Source: Microbispora siamensis
GTDB lineage: Bacteria > Actinomycetota > Actinomycetes > Streptosporangiales > Streptosporangiaceae
DNA: 64,000 nt
Assembly (NCBI RefSeq): GCF_016863095.1
Contig: NZ_BOOF01000036.1
Span: 58,338-122,337, forward strand
Direction of reading: 5' to 3'
A model generated the notes under the pieces. That model did no database searches and was not told the origin of the DNA. It saw only the letters and a program-made list of their open reading frames with translations. The stretch's first letter is position 1. Each line of letters starts with the position of its first letter. Below are positions 18,165-27,228 of this stretch, one piece after another. Position numbers and translations under genes: made by a program.

Positions 18165-19181
18165 GTGAGGGCCGCCCGGCTGCACAAGGCGGGCGACATC
18201 CGGGTGTCCGACGAGCCGCCGCCCGTTCCCGGGCCCGGCGAGAGCCTGGTGCGCGTCACCGCCGTCGGCCTGTGCGGCTCCGACCTGCACTGGTACTCGG
18301 AGGGCGGCATCGGCGACGCCGTTCTGGACGATCCGCTCGTCGTGGGGCACGAGATCGCCGGAGTGATCGAGGGCGGCCCACGCCACGGCACGCGGGTCGC
18401 TGTCGACCCCGCCATCCCCTGCGGCCGGTGCGGGGTGTGCGCGACGGGCTACGGAAACCTGTGCCCGGACGTCCGCTTCGCCGGGCACGGCACGCTCGAC
18501 GGCGGCCTGCGCGAGTGCCTCGCCTGGCCCGACGACCTGCTGCACCCGCTGCCCGACGCGCTCTCCGACAGCGACGGGGCCATGCTCGAACCGCTCGGTG
18601 TGGCGATCCACTCCGTGGACCTGGGGCATCTGGCGCTCGGCGCGCCCGTCGCCGTCGTCGGCTGCGGGCCGATCGGTCTGCTGGTGGTCCAGCTCGCCCG
18701 GCTCGCCGGCGCCTCCACAGTGGTCGCCGTCGATCCCCTGCCGCACCGCCGCGCGGCCGCACTGCGGCTCGGCGCCGACCACGCCCTGTCCCCCGAGGAG
18801 GCGGGACCGGACGCGTGGACCGGCATCGACGGGCTGGACGGCCTCGGTGTACGGGTGGCCTTCGAGGTGGCGGGCGACGACGACGCGGTGCGCGTCGCCA
18901 TGACCGCGGCCCGGCCCGGCGGCCGGGTCGTGCTGGCCGGCATCCCGGACGAGGACCGCACGTCGTTCCCCGCGTCGCTGGCCCGGCGCAAGGGCCTCAC
19001 GCTCGCGCTGGTCCGGCGGATGAACCTCACCTATCCCCGGGCGATCCGCCTCGTCGAGAACGGGTCGGTGGACGTGTCGTCGCTGGTCACCGAACGCTTC
19101 CCACTCGCGGCAACCGCGGACGCCTTCGCCGCCGCCGTATCCCGGCGCGGCCTCAAGGTCGTGGTGGAACCCCAGGGCTGA
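18165..19181 (+). CDS. Zinc-dependent alcohol/polyol dehydrogenase (MDR family)
   Basis: A 338-residue medium-chain dehydrogenase. Catalytic zinc motif: Cys in GLCGSDLHW and VVGHEIAGV. Structural zinc cluster: IPCGRCGVCATGYGNLCP with four cysteines. The Rossmann fold nucleotide motif is VVGCGPIGLL. HWYSEGGIGD and the size fit L-idonate 5-dehydrogenase or sorbitol/threonine dehydrogenase-like enzymes, NAD(P)-dependent. GTG at 18165 with AGGG upstream; the open frame extends to 18018 but that part is Gly/Pro-rich and unlike the family. Monocistronic as far as can be seen. Confidence 0.85.
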   Translation: MRAARLHKAGDIRVSDEPPPVPGPGESLVRVTAVGLCGSDLHWYSEGGIGDAVLDDPLVVGHEIAGVIEGGPRHGTRVAVDPAIPCGRCGVCATGYGNLCPDVRFAGHGTLDGGLRECLAWPDDLLHPLPDALSDSDGAMLEPLGVAIHSVDLGHLALGAPVAVVGCGPIGLLVVQLARLAGASTVVAVDPLPHRRAAALRLGADHALSPEEAGPDAWTGIDGLDGLGVRVAFEVAGDDDAVRVAMTAARPGGRVVLAGIPDEDRTSFPASLARRKGLTLALVRRMNLTYPRAIRLVENGSVDVSSLVTERFPLAATADAFAAAVSRRGLKVVVEPQG

Positions 19182-19359
19182 GACCCTGGGGCCTGATGCC
19201 GTGAAGTGGGGCAGACACGGTCGAATTGACAGCCATGCCGACAGGGACACGACGACACGCGTCAGGATTCTCGCGAAATCCCGGTGCGCCCGACGCGGAA
19301 CCGGGTATGTTCTGAGCATCGCGCAAGCGAACACAGGCTTCACCGGGGCACTCGCCCCC

Positions 19360-19395
19360 GAGGGCGCGGTCTATTTGGGCCGCGCCCTCTTTATT
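19360..19395 (+). terminator. Intrinsic terminator or attenuator-like hairpin
   Basis: A 10-bp perfect stem (GAGGGCGCGG with CCGCGCCCTC), a 10-base loop, then TTTATTT. It is the most classical rho-independent shape in the window. It lies 178 bases after the dehydrogenase stop and 40 bases before the HEPN-type gene, so it may be an attenuator in that gene's leader instead of the dehydrogenase terminator. Confidence 0.65.
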
Positions 19396-19434
19396 TACCC
19401 CAATGCCCTGCACACCCCCCGAGGTTGCGTCAGC

Positions 19435-21066
19435 ATGCATGCGATCCCCGCCGGTCGTGACCCCCGGTCCTCCTACTCCCGGCACGTCACCACCCGGCTG
19501 CTCGATTTCACCCGGCAGGGAGCCCCCTGGCCGATCCGCTTGTGGGATGTCGGCTCGTTCCTGGCCCTGGAGGAGTTGTACGAGGCCGGTGTGTGGGTCG
19601 ATCGGCGGGTGCTGTCGCAGTCGGCGGTGGACTGGCAGCGCCATGCGCTGGAGCGCCTGCTCGGCGACGATCCCGCCCTGGGCAGCTCCGTCTACCGCCG
19701 GGAGCTGCGCGAGGTCCTGCAGACGACCCTCACCTTGGCCAGCGACGGCCGCCGCAAGCTGCGCCATCTCATCGACATCGGGCGGCCCGGCTACCTCGAC
19801 CGCTGGTCGTCCTGCGCCGCCGCTCAGGAGCCGCCCCGGGCCGAGCGCGTGGCCCGGGCCGTCGCCGCCCACCTGCTCGACAGCGGGCACAGCCTGGCCG
19901 GTGTGCAGCGCTGGCTCCGCGGCGGCCACCTGAACCTGTCGGCCACGGACCTGATCGCCGAGGCGTCCGCCCTGCTGGCCCGCCCGCCGCGACAGTGGCG
20001 GGTCGTCGTCCCCTTCCGCTCGCTCAGCCGTCACGAGGAACTGGCCGGCTGGCTGCCCAACTGGCTGACGGCCGAGCAGACACGGCCCCTGATGGCGGGC
20101 GCGAGCGCGGAGCGGCACCGGGAGGTGGTCGGCGGACTCAGTTACTCGGTCGAGGCCAGGGATGCCGAGCGTGCCGTGGAGATCGTCTCCGACCTGGTCG
20201 AGCGGCTCCAGGCGCGGGCGCGCTTCACGGCCGCGGGGGCGGTCGTCCCGCTGGGCGAGGCGTACATCGGAGGCGAGGACCGCTCGTTTCCCCTCCTGCT
20301 GCCCCCGCGCGGCGCGCAGGTGCTCTCGCTGGCCGCCGAGCGGCAGTTGTACGTGGTCGGCCAGGACGTGCAGCGGTTCGGCGAGCAGGCCAGGAGCACG
20401 GTGGACGAGGCCCTGGAGATCGCCTCCGCGCTCAACCAGGGACCGCTGGCGCCCGCCATCGCGGGAGGCTGGGCGGCTCTCGAGTCCCTGCTGACCGAGG
20501 CGAGAGATCCCGACGAGCGGGAGAAGGTCGTGGCCGCCTCCCGCGCCGCCGCGCTCGTCGCCTGTTCCTGGCCGCGTGCCGAGCTGACCGCGCTCTCCTA
20601 TCGGGTACGTGAGGTGCCCGGCGACGCCCTCCCGGACAAGCTGGCGGCCTGCGCGTCCAATCGGGAACGTTCCACACTGATCGCCGCGGAGCTGGAGTGC
20701 CGGGACGGGCTTCCGCTCGTGCGGTCCTGGCGGACCGGCAGTGACGTGGCGTCGGTGTTCCGGATGAAGGCGCTGCTCGCCGACCGCCGGCGTGTGCTGG
20801 AGCGGGTGCGCGGCTACCTGGAGGTGTCGCTGCGGCGGCTATATCGGTGCCGCAACATCGTGCTCCACGGCGGTTCCACCGGCGGCGTCGCCCTTCCCGC
20901 CACCCTCCGGGTCACGGCGCCACTGGTCGGCGCCGCCCTCGACCGGATCGCGCACTCCCATCTGGTGGCCGAGGTGCCTCCGCTCGCGCTCGCGTCGAGG
21001 GCGGAGACCGCGCTGCGCATGGTGGACGACGACCTCGGGCCGGGCCTGTGCGATCTCATCGACTGA
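19435..21066 (+). CDS. HEPN-like (Apea-type) protein of unknown function
   Basis: A 543-residue protein not assignable to a named family by eye. Near the C-terminus, LYRCRNIVLHGG carries an RNxxxH motif (Arg473, His478), the catalytic signature of HEPN ribonucleases. The preceding GGWAALESLL stretch (about residue 345) and the following LRVTAPLVGAALDRIAH resemble Apea-like HEPN domains. The N-terminal 300 residues have no recognisable domain, no signal peptide and no membrane helix. The ATG at 19435 follows the hairpin at 19360-19395; earlier in-frame starts would put that hairpin inside the gene. HEPN proteins act in RNA cleavage, toxin-antitoxin and anti-phage defence. No antitoxin-like partner is adjacent. 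The gene overlaps the convergent TSUP gene by 11 bases. Confidence 0.6.
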   Translation: MHAIPAGRDPRSSYSRHVTTRLLDFTRQGAPWPIRLWDVGSFLALEELYEAGVWVDRRVLSQSAVDWQRHALERLLGDDPALGSSVYRRELREVLQTTLTLASDGRRKLRHLIDIGRPGYLDRWSSCAAAQEPPRAERVARAVAAHLLDSGHSLAGVQRWLRGGHLNLSATDLIAEASALLARPPRQWRVVVPFRSLSRHEELAGWLPNWLTAEQTRPLMAGASAERHREVVGGLSYSVEARDAERAVEIVSDLVERLQARARFTAAGAVVPLGEAYIGGEDRSFPLLLPPRGAQVLSLAAERQLYVVGQDVQRFGEQARSTVDEALEIASALNQGPLAPAIAGGWAALESLLTEARDPDEREKVVAASRAAALVACSWPRAELTALSYRVREVPGDALPDKLAACASNRERSTLIAAELECRDGLPLVRSWRTGSDVASVFRMKALLADRRRVLERVRGYLEVSLRRLYRCRNIVLHGGSTGGVALPATLRVTAPLVGAALDRIAHSHLVAEVPPLALASRAETALRMVDDDLGPGLCDLID

Positions 21067-21823
21067 AGAACTGGTCGTATCCGAGCTTGGCGACCAGGGC
21101 GGCCACCACGCACAGCAGGACGACGCGGACGAATCCCGCGCCCCGGTTGAGCGCCATCCGCGCGCCGATCTGCGCTCCGGCGATGTTGCAGGCGGCCATG
21201 GCCAGGCCGAGCGCCCACACCACGTGGCCCTGCGCGGCGAAGACGATGAGCGCGCCGAGGTTGGTGCCGGTGTTGACGGCCTTCGCCGTGGCGGAGGCGT
21301 GGACGAAGTCCATCCCGAGGATCGAGGTGAACGCGATGAGCAGGAACGTTCCGGTGCCCGGCCCCACGATGCCGTCGTAGTAGGCGATGCCGACGCCCGC
21401 CACCGCGACGCCCGTCACCACCCGTGCACGCGTACGCAGGTGCGGGTGGGGCAGGCGGCCGAACCCCGGCCGCAGGGTCACGAACGCCCCCACGCCCAGC
21501 AGCACGACCATGACCAGCGGCTTCAGCACATCCGCGTCGAGCAGGGCCGCCGAGGCGGCGCCAAGGCCGGCGAAGGCGACCGCCAGCGCCGCGGCCGGTA
21601 CGGCCACCGCCCGGTCGAGCTTCGTCTTCCTCGCGTAGGTGACGGCGGCCGAACCCGTCCCGAAGATCGCGGCGGACTTGTTCGTCGCCAACGCCTGGAC
21701 CGGCGTGAGACCGGCCAGGAGCAGCACCGGAAGCTGCAGCAGCCCTCCCCCGCCGACGACGGCGTCCACCCATCCGGCGGCCACGGCGGCGAGGAGCAGG
21801 AGCACGACCTGTCCGGCACCCAT
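21056..21823 (-). CDS. TSUP (TauE/SafE) family membrane transporter
   Basis: A 255-residue protein with about eight hydrophobic helices. The N-terminal GWVDAVVGGGGLLQLPVLL followed by ALATNKSAAIFGTGSA is the classic first-repeat motif of the family; the second repeat has YYDGIVGPGTGTFLL and KAVNTGTNLGALI. Better conserved to the family motif than the paralogue at 7391-8155. Likely exports an organosulfur or similar anion. Confidence 0.9.
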   Translation of the reverse strand: MGAGQVVLLLLAAVAAGWVDAVVGGGGLLQLPVLLLAGLTPVQALATNKSAAIFGTGSAAVTYARKTKLDRAVAVPAAALAVAFAGLGAASAALLDADVLKPLVMVVLLGVGAFVTLRPGFGRLPHPHLRTRARVVTGVAVAGVGIAYYDGIVGPGTGTFLLIAFTSILGMDFVHASATAKAVNTGTNLGALIVFAAQGHVVWALGLAMAACNIAGAQIGARMALNRGAGFVRVVLLCVVAALVAKLGYDQFFSR

Positions 21824-21964
21824 GTGGCTGCGTTCCCCCTTTGCGCCCGTTTGACCGACGGCTCGACGAGCGAGCCTAGCGGGCGGGGCTTTTCCCCCAC
21901 ATGGGGGAGGCGCGTCCCGCCCGGAGGGGAGGCCCGGCAAGGACGCGACCGCGAGGCTGAAGTC

Positions 21965-22978
21965 ATGGAAACGCCACACCTGCATCCGAAGTCCCCGCCC
22001 CGGCGCACCCCGTCCCAGCACCCCGGCGCGCTCGCCACCGCCGCCATGGCGGTGGCCGGGCTCGCGCTGGCCGGCGCCGGGGCGAGCGGGATCGCCTTCG
22101 ACATCGTGGGCGGGATCATGGCGGCGATCGCGGCGGTCAGCGGGGAGAGCGGCGTCGTCGACCTGGGCTTCGACCTGCCGATGGCCGCCGCCCGCGCCGC
22201 CGCGCTCGCCGCCGGCACGACGCTCCTCGTGACCGCCGTACGGCGTCGCCGCCGCGCGCGCGGCGCCTGCGCACGCTGCGGCCGGACGGGAGACTGCGAC
22301 GAGGACTCCTCCGCGGACCTGGTTCCGAACCGTACGGGCGGCCCGGGGGCCGGCGGCGTGGAGGGCGCCGCCGGGCGCACGTCTCCCGCCGGCGGGGGCC
22401 GGGGGACGTGGCAGGCCCGGGGGTCGTGGCAGAGGCTGAGCGTCCGCGCCGGATACCTGACCGTGCTGCTCGCGGCCGGGTACGGCGCGCTGAAGGTGCA
22501 GTGGGGTCTCGGGGGCACGTTCGGCCTCACCGATCCCCGGGCGTTCGGGGACGTGCACCTGTGGACGCCGGGGCTGGGCGACACCGGGGTGCTGGCGCTG
22601 ATCGGCATGGCGCTCGGGCTCGGTTTCGCCCGGACCTGGCGGCCGCCGCTGGGCATGCCGCGGTGGATGCCGCTGACCGCCGCCTTCGTGGGGAGCGTCA
22701 TGCTGGTCCCGGTCGGCGTCCTCGGCACGGGACTGCGCGTCGCGGTGGCCCTCGGCCTCGCGAAGCCGTCCCTTGAGGGCGTCTCTCCTTGGGTGTTCGA
22801 CGTCATCTATCCCTGGTTCCTCGCCTGGGGGCTGGCGATGGGGACGGCGGCCGTCGGCTACCACTACCGCACGCGGGGCGTCTGCCGCGCCTGCGGCAGG
22901 GGGCACCTCGCCTTCGTACGGTATGCCGGCGCCGAGGGGCCGCCCACACGGGAGGAGGCGGAGACGACGACACTGTGA
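21965..22978 (+). CDS. Multi-pass membrane protein with two CxxC motifs
   Basis: A 337-residue protein with about seven hydrophobic segments. Two short cysteine motifs, CARCGRTGDC at about residues 103-112 and CRACGRGH near residue 310, could each form half of a zinc or redox site; both follow a membrane helix and a basic stretch, so they probably face the cytoplasm. The segment between residues 115 and 155 is Gly-rich and probably disordered. Not recognised as a known family. The GH13 gene starts 42 bases downstream on the same strand. Confidence 0.6.
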   Translation: METPHLHPKSPPRRTPSQHPGALATAAMAVAGLALAGAGASGIAFDIVGGIMAAIAAVSGESGVVDLGFDLPMAAARAAALAAGTTLLVTAVRRRRRARGACARCGRTGDCDEDSSADLVPNRTGGPGAGGVEGAAGRTSPAGGGRGTWQARGSWQRLSVRAGYLTVLLAAGYGALKVQWGLGGTFGLTDPRAFGDVHLWTPGLGDTGVLALIGMALGLGFARTWRPPLGMPRWMPLTAAFVGSVMLVPVGVLGTGLRVAVALGLAKPSLEGVSPWVFDVIYPWFLAWGLAMGTAAVGYHYRTRGVCRACGRGHLAFVRYAGAEGPPTREEAETTTL

Positions 22979-23020
22979 TCAGACGGACCGGGACCAGACG
23001 GACGACGGTGAGGAGCGGCT

Positions 23021-24352
23021 GTGACGTCGTGGAGCGACCATGCGATCTGGTGGCATGTCTACCCTCTGGGTTTCACCGGCGCCCCGCTGACGGCGGCACC
23101 CGAGGGAGCGCCGGTCCGGCACCGGCTGCGGCGTCTGGAGAGCTGGCTCGACTACGCCGTGAACCTCGGCTGTTCCGGTCTCCAGCTCGGCCCGATCTTC
23201 GCGTCCGAGACGCACGGGTACGACACGGTTGACCACTTCCGTGTCGATCCCCGGCTCGGGGACGACGACGACTTCGACCATCTGGTGGCCGAGGCGCGGC
23301 GGCGCGGGCTCCGGGTGCTGCTCGACGGGGTGTTCAACCACGTGGGCAGGGGGTTTCCGGTCTTCGGCCGGGCGCTCGCCGAAGGGCCGGACTCCCCCGC
23401 CGCCCGCTGGTTCCGCCCGGGTGACGGCGCCGGCGGCTTCGCCGTGTTCGAGGGCCACGACCACCTGGTCGCGCTGAACCACGCGGAGCCCGCCGTCCTC
23501 GACCATGTCGTACGGGTGATGAGCCACTGGCTCGGCCGCGGCGCGTCCGGCTGGCGGCTCGACGCGGCGTACGCGGTGCCGCGCGCCTTCTGGCGGGAGG
23601 CCGTCACCCGGGTGCGGCGGGAGCATCCCGACGCCTGGTTCGCCGGCGAGGTGATCCACGGCGACTACGCGGCGTACGTCACCGAGGGCGGGCTCGACTC
23701 GGTGACGCAGTACGAGCTGTGGAAGGCCATCTGGAGCTCCCTCAACGACGGCAACTTCTTCGAACTCGCCTGGGCGCTCGACCGGCACGACCGGCTGCTG
23801 GAGGTGTTCGCGCCGATGACGTTCGTCGGCAACCACGACGTGACGCGTCTGGCCAGCAGGCTCACCGATCCGCGGCACCTGGGGCACGCGCTGGCCGTCC
23901 TGATGACCGTGGGCGGGGTGCCGAGCCTCTACTACGGCGACGAGCAGGCGTTCCTCGGGATCAAGGAGGAACGCGCCGGGGGCGACGACGCGATCCGGCC
24001 CGCCTTCCCGGAAGGGCCCTGCGGTCTGGCGCCGCACGGCATGCCCGTCTACCGGCTCCACCAGCGGCTGATCGGGCTGCGCCGCCGGCACCCCTGGCTG
24101 GTCCGGGCTCGTACGAAGGCCGAGCACGTCGCCAACAAGGCCCTCGCGCTGCGCAGCGAGGGACCGGCGGGAGAAGTCGTCACATTGCTCAACATCGGCG
24201 ACGACGCCTACCGCTTCCCCGTGGACGTCTCCCGGCTGACCATCGCGGAGAGCGGCGCCGGGACGGAGAGCTGGACAGGGGCGGCCGGCTCGGACGGGGA
24301 CCCCGCTCTCGTGCCCGCGCACGGGTGGCGGATGCTTGTCCACAGGCCGTGA
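23021..24352 (+). CDS. GH13 alpha-amylase family enzyme
   Basis: A 443-residue cytoplasmic GH13 enzyme without signal peptide. All four conserved regions are visible: I DGVFNH (residues 102-107), II GWRLDAAYAV with nucleophile Asp181, III AGEVIHGD with acid/base Glu210, IV FVGNHDVTR with His272 and Asp273. The short length and lack of extra binding modules suggest a small intracellular glucosidase, trehalose- or maltodextrin-acting enzyme; specificity is not readable. GTG start at 23021. A sensor kinase gene follows 43 bases later. Confidence 0.85.
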   Translation: MTSWSDHAIWWHVYPLGFTGAPLTAAPEGAPVRHRLRRLESWLDYAVNLGCSGLQLGPIFASETHGYDTVDHFRVDPRLGDDDDFDHLVAEARRRGLRVLLDGVFNHVGRGFPVFGRALAEGPDSPAARWFRPGDGAGGFAVFEGHDHLVALNHAEPAVLDHVVRVMSHWLGRGASGWRLDAAYAVPRAFWREAVTRVRREHPDAWFAGEVIHGDYAAYVTEGGLDSVTQYELWKAIWSSLNDGNFFELAWALDRHDRLLEVFAPMTFVGNHDVTRLASRLTDPRHLGHALAVLMTVGGVPSLYYGDEQAFLGIKEERAGGDDAIRPAFPEGPCGLAPHGMPVYRLHQRLIGLRRRHPWLVRARTKAEHVANKALALRSEGPAGEVVTLLNIGDDAYRFPVDVSRLTIAESGAGTESWTGAAGSDGDPALVPAHGWRMLVHRP

Positions 24353-24395
24353 CCGGACGGCACCGCGTTCGCCGCGCGTGCGGGACGATCGGAAC

Positions 24396-25748
24396 GTGAA
24401 GCGCGTTCTCGCCCCGCTGCTCGACAGGGTCACCTACCGCAGGTGGGCCTGCCTGATCGTCGGTGGGGCGCTGCTCATGCCCTACATGATGGCCGGAGAG
24501 GTCGCGACGGCGCTGTGGCGTCCGACTCCCGACGTCGGCGATCCGCTGCTGTCGGTTCAACCGTTGATCTTCATCGCGGTGCTCCCCGTGGTGGCCGTGT
24601 CGGGGCTGTTCCTGCCGGTCCGGGCCTTCGAGGTCGCCGCCGCACGCGCGTTGCTGGGCGCGGCCGTCGAGCCCCCGCCGTCGTCCGTACGGCGGACATG
24701 GTCCGAACGCCGCAGGACCGCGGCGTGGTTCACCCTGCACCTGGGAATCGGCGGCCTGGCGAGCGGGGTGACCCTGGCCATGGTGCCGTTCGCGGTCTGG
24801 CTTGCTGTCCTTCCGCTGGCCGGGGATCATCTCGGGCTGGTGGATCCCGGGATCCGCAGCGGCTGGGCCACGGCGTGGGGGCCACCGGCCGGGCTGGCCG
24901 TGCTCGTCTGCCTGCTCTTCCTCGCGGTCGGCGCCGGGGCGCTGCTCGCCCGCCTGGCCCCCGCGTTCCTCGGGCCGTCCGCGGCCGACCGGCTCGCCCT
25001 GGCGCGGCAGGCGGCCCACCGGCTGGCGGTGCGCAACCGGCTCGCCAGGGAGCTGCACGACTCGGTGGGCCACGCCCTCAGCGTGGTGACGGTGCAGGCC
25101 GCCGCCGCTGGCCGGGTGCTCGACCGCGACCCCGCCGCCGCCCGGGCCGCGCTGGAGGTGATCGAGACCTCCGCCCGGAGCGCGCTGGACGAGCTCGACC
25201 ACGTCATCGGCGTCCTACGGGAGGGCGCGGGGCGGACCTCCCCCAAGCCGTCCCTCGGCGACCTCCCCGCGTTGCTCGACGCCGCCCTCACCGGAGACAG
25301 GCCGGTCTCCCGGCGGCTCGGCGACCTGTCCGCCGTGCCTCCCGTGATCTCCCGGGAGGCCTACCGCGTCGTACAGGAGGCGTTGACCAACGCGATCCGG
25401 CACGGCACGGGCCCGATCGAGGTCGACGCCGGCGTACACGACCGCGTCCTGGAGGTGTGCGTGCGCAACGAGGTCCGTCCGAACCACCGGCGAGGCCCGG
25501 CCGGACCGCGCCGGCGCGGCAGGAGCGGCGGCATGCCCGGCACAGCGGGGCACGGGCTGGACGGCATCCGGGAACGGGTGACGCTGCTCGGCGGCCGGAT
25601 GGAGGCGGGAGGCGACGGCGAGACGTGGCGGGTCCAGGTCCGCGTCCCGCTTCCGGGCGCGGACGCCGCCCTGCTCCCGGGCATACGCGCCGAGAGCGCG
25701 GGCGAAGGCACGAGCGAGAGCTCCGGCGAGGGGCGGACGGAGACATGA
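24396..25748 (+). CDS. Sensor histidine kinase (NarL/DesK class, HisKA_3)
   Basis: A 450-residue membrane kinase. Four to five hydrophobic segments lie within residues 1-195. The HisKA_3 dimerisation/phosphoacceptor box is RNRLARELHDSVGHALSVV with His221. The ATP-binding HATPase_c domain has the N-box QEALTNAIRHG (Asn332) and GHGLDGIRERV. An Arg/Gly-rich insertion (about residues 360-380) separates N-box and G-box. GTG start at 24396. The stop overlaps the response regulator start (ATGA). Confidence 0.9.
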   Translation: MKRVLAPLLDRVTYRRWACLIVGGALLMPYMMAGEVATALWRPTPDVGDPLLSVQPLIFIAVLPVVAVSGLFLPVRAFEVAAARALLGAAVEPPPSSVRRTWSERRRTAAWFTLHLGIGGLASGVTLAMVPFAVWLAVLPLAGDHLGLVDPGIRSGWATAWGPPAGLAVLVCLLFLAVGAGALLARLAPAFLGPSAADRLALARQAAHRLAVRNRLARELHDSVGHALSVVTVQAAAAGRVLDRDPAAARAALEVIETSARSALDELDHVIGVLREGAGRTSPKPSLGDLPALLDAALTGDRPVSRRLGDLSAVPPVISREAYRVVQEALTNAIRHGTGPIEVDAGVHDRVLEVCVRNEVRPNHRRGPAGPRRRGRSGGMPGTAGHGLDGIRERVTLLGGRMEAGGDGETWRVQVRVPLPGADAALLPGIRAESAGEGTSESSGEGRTET

Positions 25749-26392
25749 GCGAAGGCATCGGGGTGCTGCTGGCCGACGACGAGGACCTGATCCGCACCGG
25801 CCTGCGGATCATCATCGAGTCCGAGCCCGGCCTGAGCGTCGTGGGCGAGGCCGCCGACGGCGCGGCGGCGGTGTCGCTGGCCCGCTCGCTCCGGCCCGAC
25901 GTCGTCCTGATGGACGTACGCATGCCGGCCGTGGACGGCATCCAGGCGACGCGGGCCCTCACCGTCGCCGAGGGCGCGCCCAAAGTGCTGGTGGTGACGA
26001 CGTTGGAGAACGACGACTACGTCTACGAGGCGCTGCGGGCCGGCGCGAGCGGCTTCCTGCTCAAGCGGGCGAGGGCGGACGAGCTCGTCCAGGCGATCCG
26101 GGTGGTGGCGGCGGGCGAGTCGCTGCTGTTCCCCGCCGCCATCCGGTCGCTGGTCGCGGCCCGCGGCGCCGCCCGCGCCGTCCCCGGCATCGGCCGGCTG
26201 ACCACGCGTGAGGGGGACGTGCTGCGGTTGATGGCACGCGGCCTGTCGAACGCGGAGATCGCCGCCGAGCTCGTCGTCGGCACGGAGACCGTCAAGACCC
26301 ACGTGGGGAACGTCCTGGCCAAACTGGGCGCCCGCGACCGCACGCAGGCGGTCGTCGCCGCCTACGAGTCGGGCTTCGTCTCCCCCCGCTGA
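25745..26392 (+). CDS. LuxR/NarL-family response regulator
   Basis: A 215-residue regulator. The receiver domain carries the acidic pair after LLADDED, phosphoacceptor Asp57 in VVLMDVRMP, the threonine of VVTT and the lysine of FLLKRA. The C-terminal LuxR helix-turn-helix is LSNAEIAAELVVGTETVKTH. Translationally coupled to the kinase at 24396 and surely its partner. Targets are unknown; nearby genes (GH13, CxxC membrane protein) are candidates. Confidence 0.95.
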   Translation: MSEGIGVLLADDEDLIRTGLRIIIESEPGLSVVGEAADGAAAVSLARSLRPDVVLMDVRMPAVDGIQATRALTVAEGAPKVLVVTTLENDDYVYEALRAGASGFLLKRARADELVQAIRVVAAGESLLFPAAIRSLVAARGAARAVPGIGRLTTREGDVLRLMARGLSNAEIAAELVVGTETVKTHVGNVLAKLGARDRTQAVVAAYESGFVSPR

Positions 26393-26409
26393 ACCTTTCC
26401 GAACCCCGG

Positions 26410-27228
26410 TCACCTGCCGGTCAGGCGCCACAGCGAGGTGATCTCCGCTGCTCGGGCGGCGTGGAGGAGATCACCGCCGTCCGTCGCCCGTGGGTGCCGT
26501 GGCCTGGTGTCGATCCTGTCCACCACGCGCAGGCCCGCCGCCTCGATCAGGGCCGGCAGGTGGCCGCGTGGCCTGAGTCCGAGGTGCTCGGCCAGGTCCG
26601 ACAGGATGAGCCAGCCTTCGCCGCCCGGCCGCAGGTGGGCGGCGAGTCCGTCCAGGAAGCCGTGGAGCATGCCGCTGTCCGGATCGTAGACGCCCTGCTC
26701 CAGGGCCGAGCTCGGACGGGCGGGAATCCAGGGAGGGTTGCAGACGACGAGATCGGCGCGCCCCTCGGGGAAGAGGCGGGGACCGGTCACGTCGACGCGG
26801 GCGGCGAGGCCCAGCCGGCGAACGTTGTCACGGGCGCACGCCAGCGCACGTGGGTTGATGTCGGTGGCGACGACGTGATCGAACCCCCGGCGAGCCAGCA
26901 CGGCGGCCAGCACCACGACGAGCCTGCCCAGGATGCGGGCTCGCTCGCCGCGGGCCCGGCGGTGAACGCGGAAGGCCTCACGGAGGTCGTTCCCGGAAGC
27001 GAGGGGCTTGCGGTCGATGCGGCGGCTCATCGCCCGCAGGAGCTGACGTGCGTCGTGGTAGTCGCCTCTCCACAGCAACGCCGTGCCTTCGCAGGCGAGC
27101 CGGTGGGCGGTGCCGGCCTTCATGCGATCGTCCGCGACGACGATCCGCCGGGGCGGCGGGGCGGCGCTCTCGGAATGCCAGCGGGCGGATCGGGTGATGC
27201 GGGCTTCGGTCCAGTGGATGGTGGACAC
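26410..27228 (-). pseudogene. Class I methyltransferase with internal deletion, probably inactive
   Basis: A 272-residue open frame. The N-terminal AHRLACEGTALLWRGDYHDARQLL (written in part) and the C-terminal half with ATDINPRALACARDN, VVCNPPW, YDPDSGMLHGF and LILSDLAEHLGLRPRG match a family of small-molecule or protein methyltransferases that are usually about 370 residues. The middle, about 100 residues, is missing: RARILGRLVV runs straight into VLAAVLARRGF (DNA about 26911-26928). The lost part includes the Gly-rich SAM-binding motif I (xDxGTGTG). The deletion kept the frame. From family knowledge it should not bind SAM normally; it may be a relic or a repurposed protein. Confidence 0.6.
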
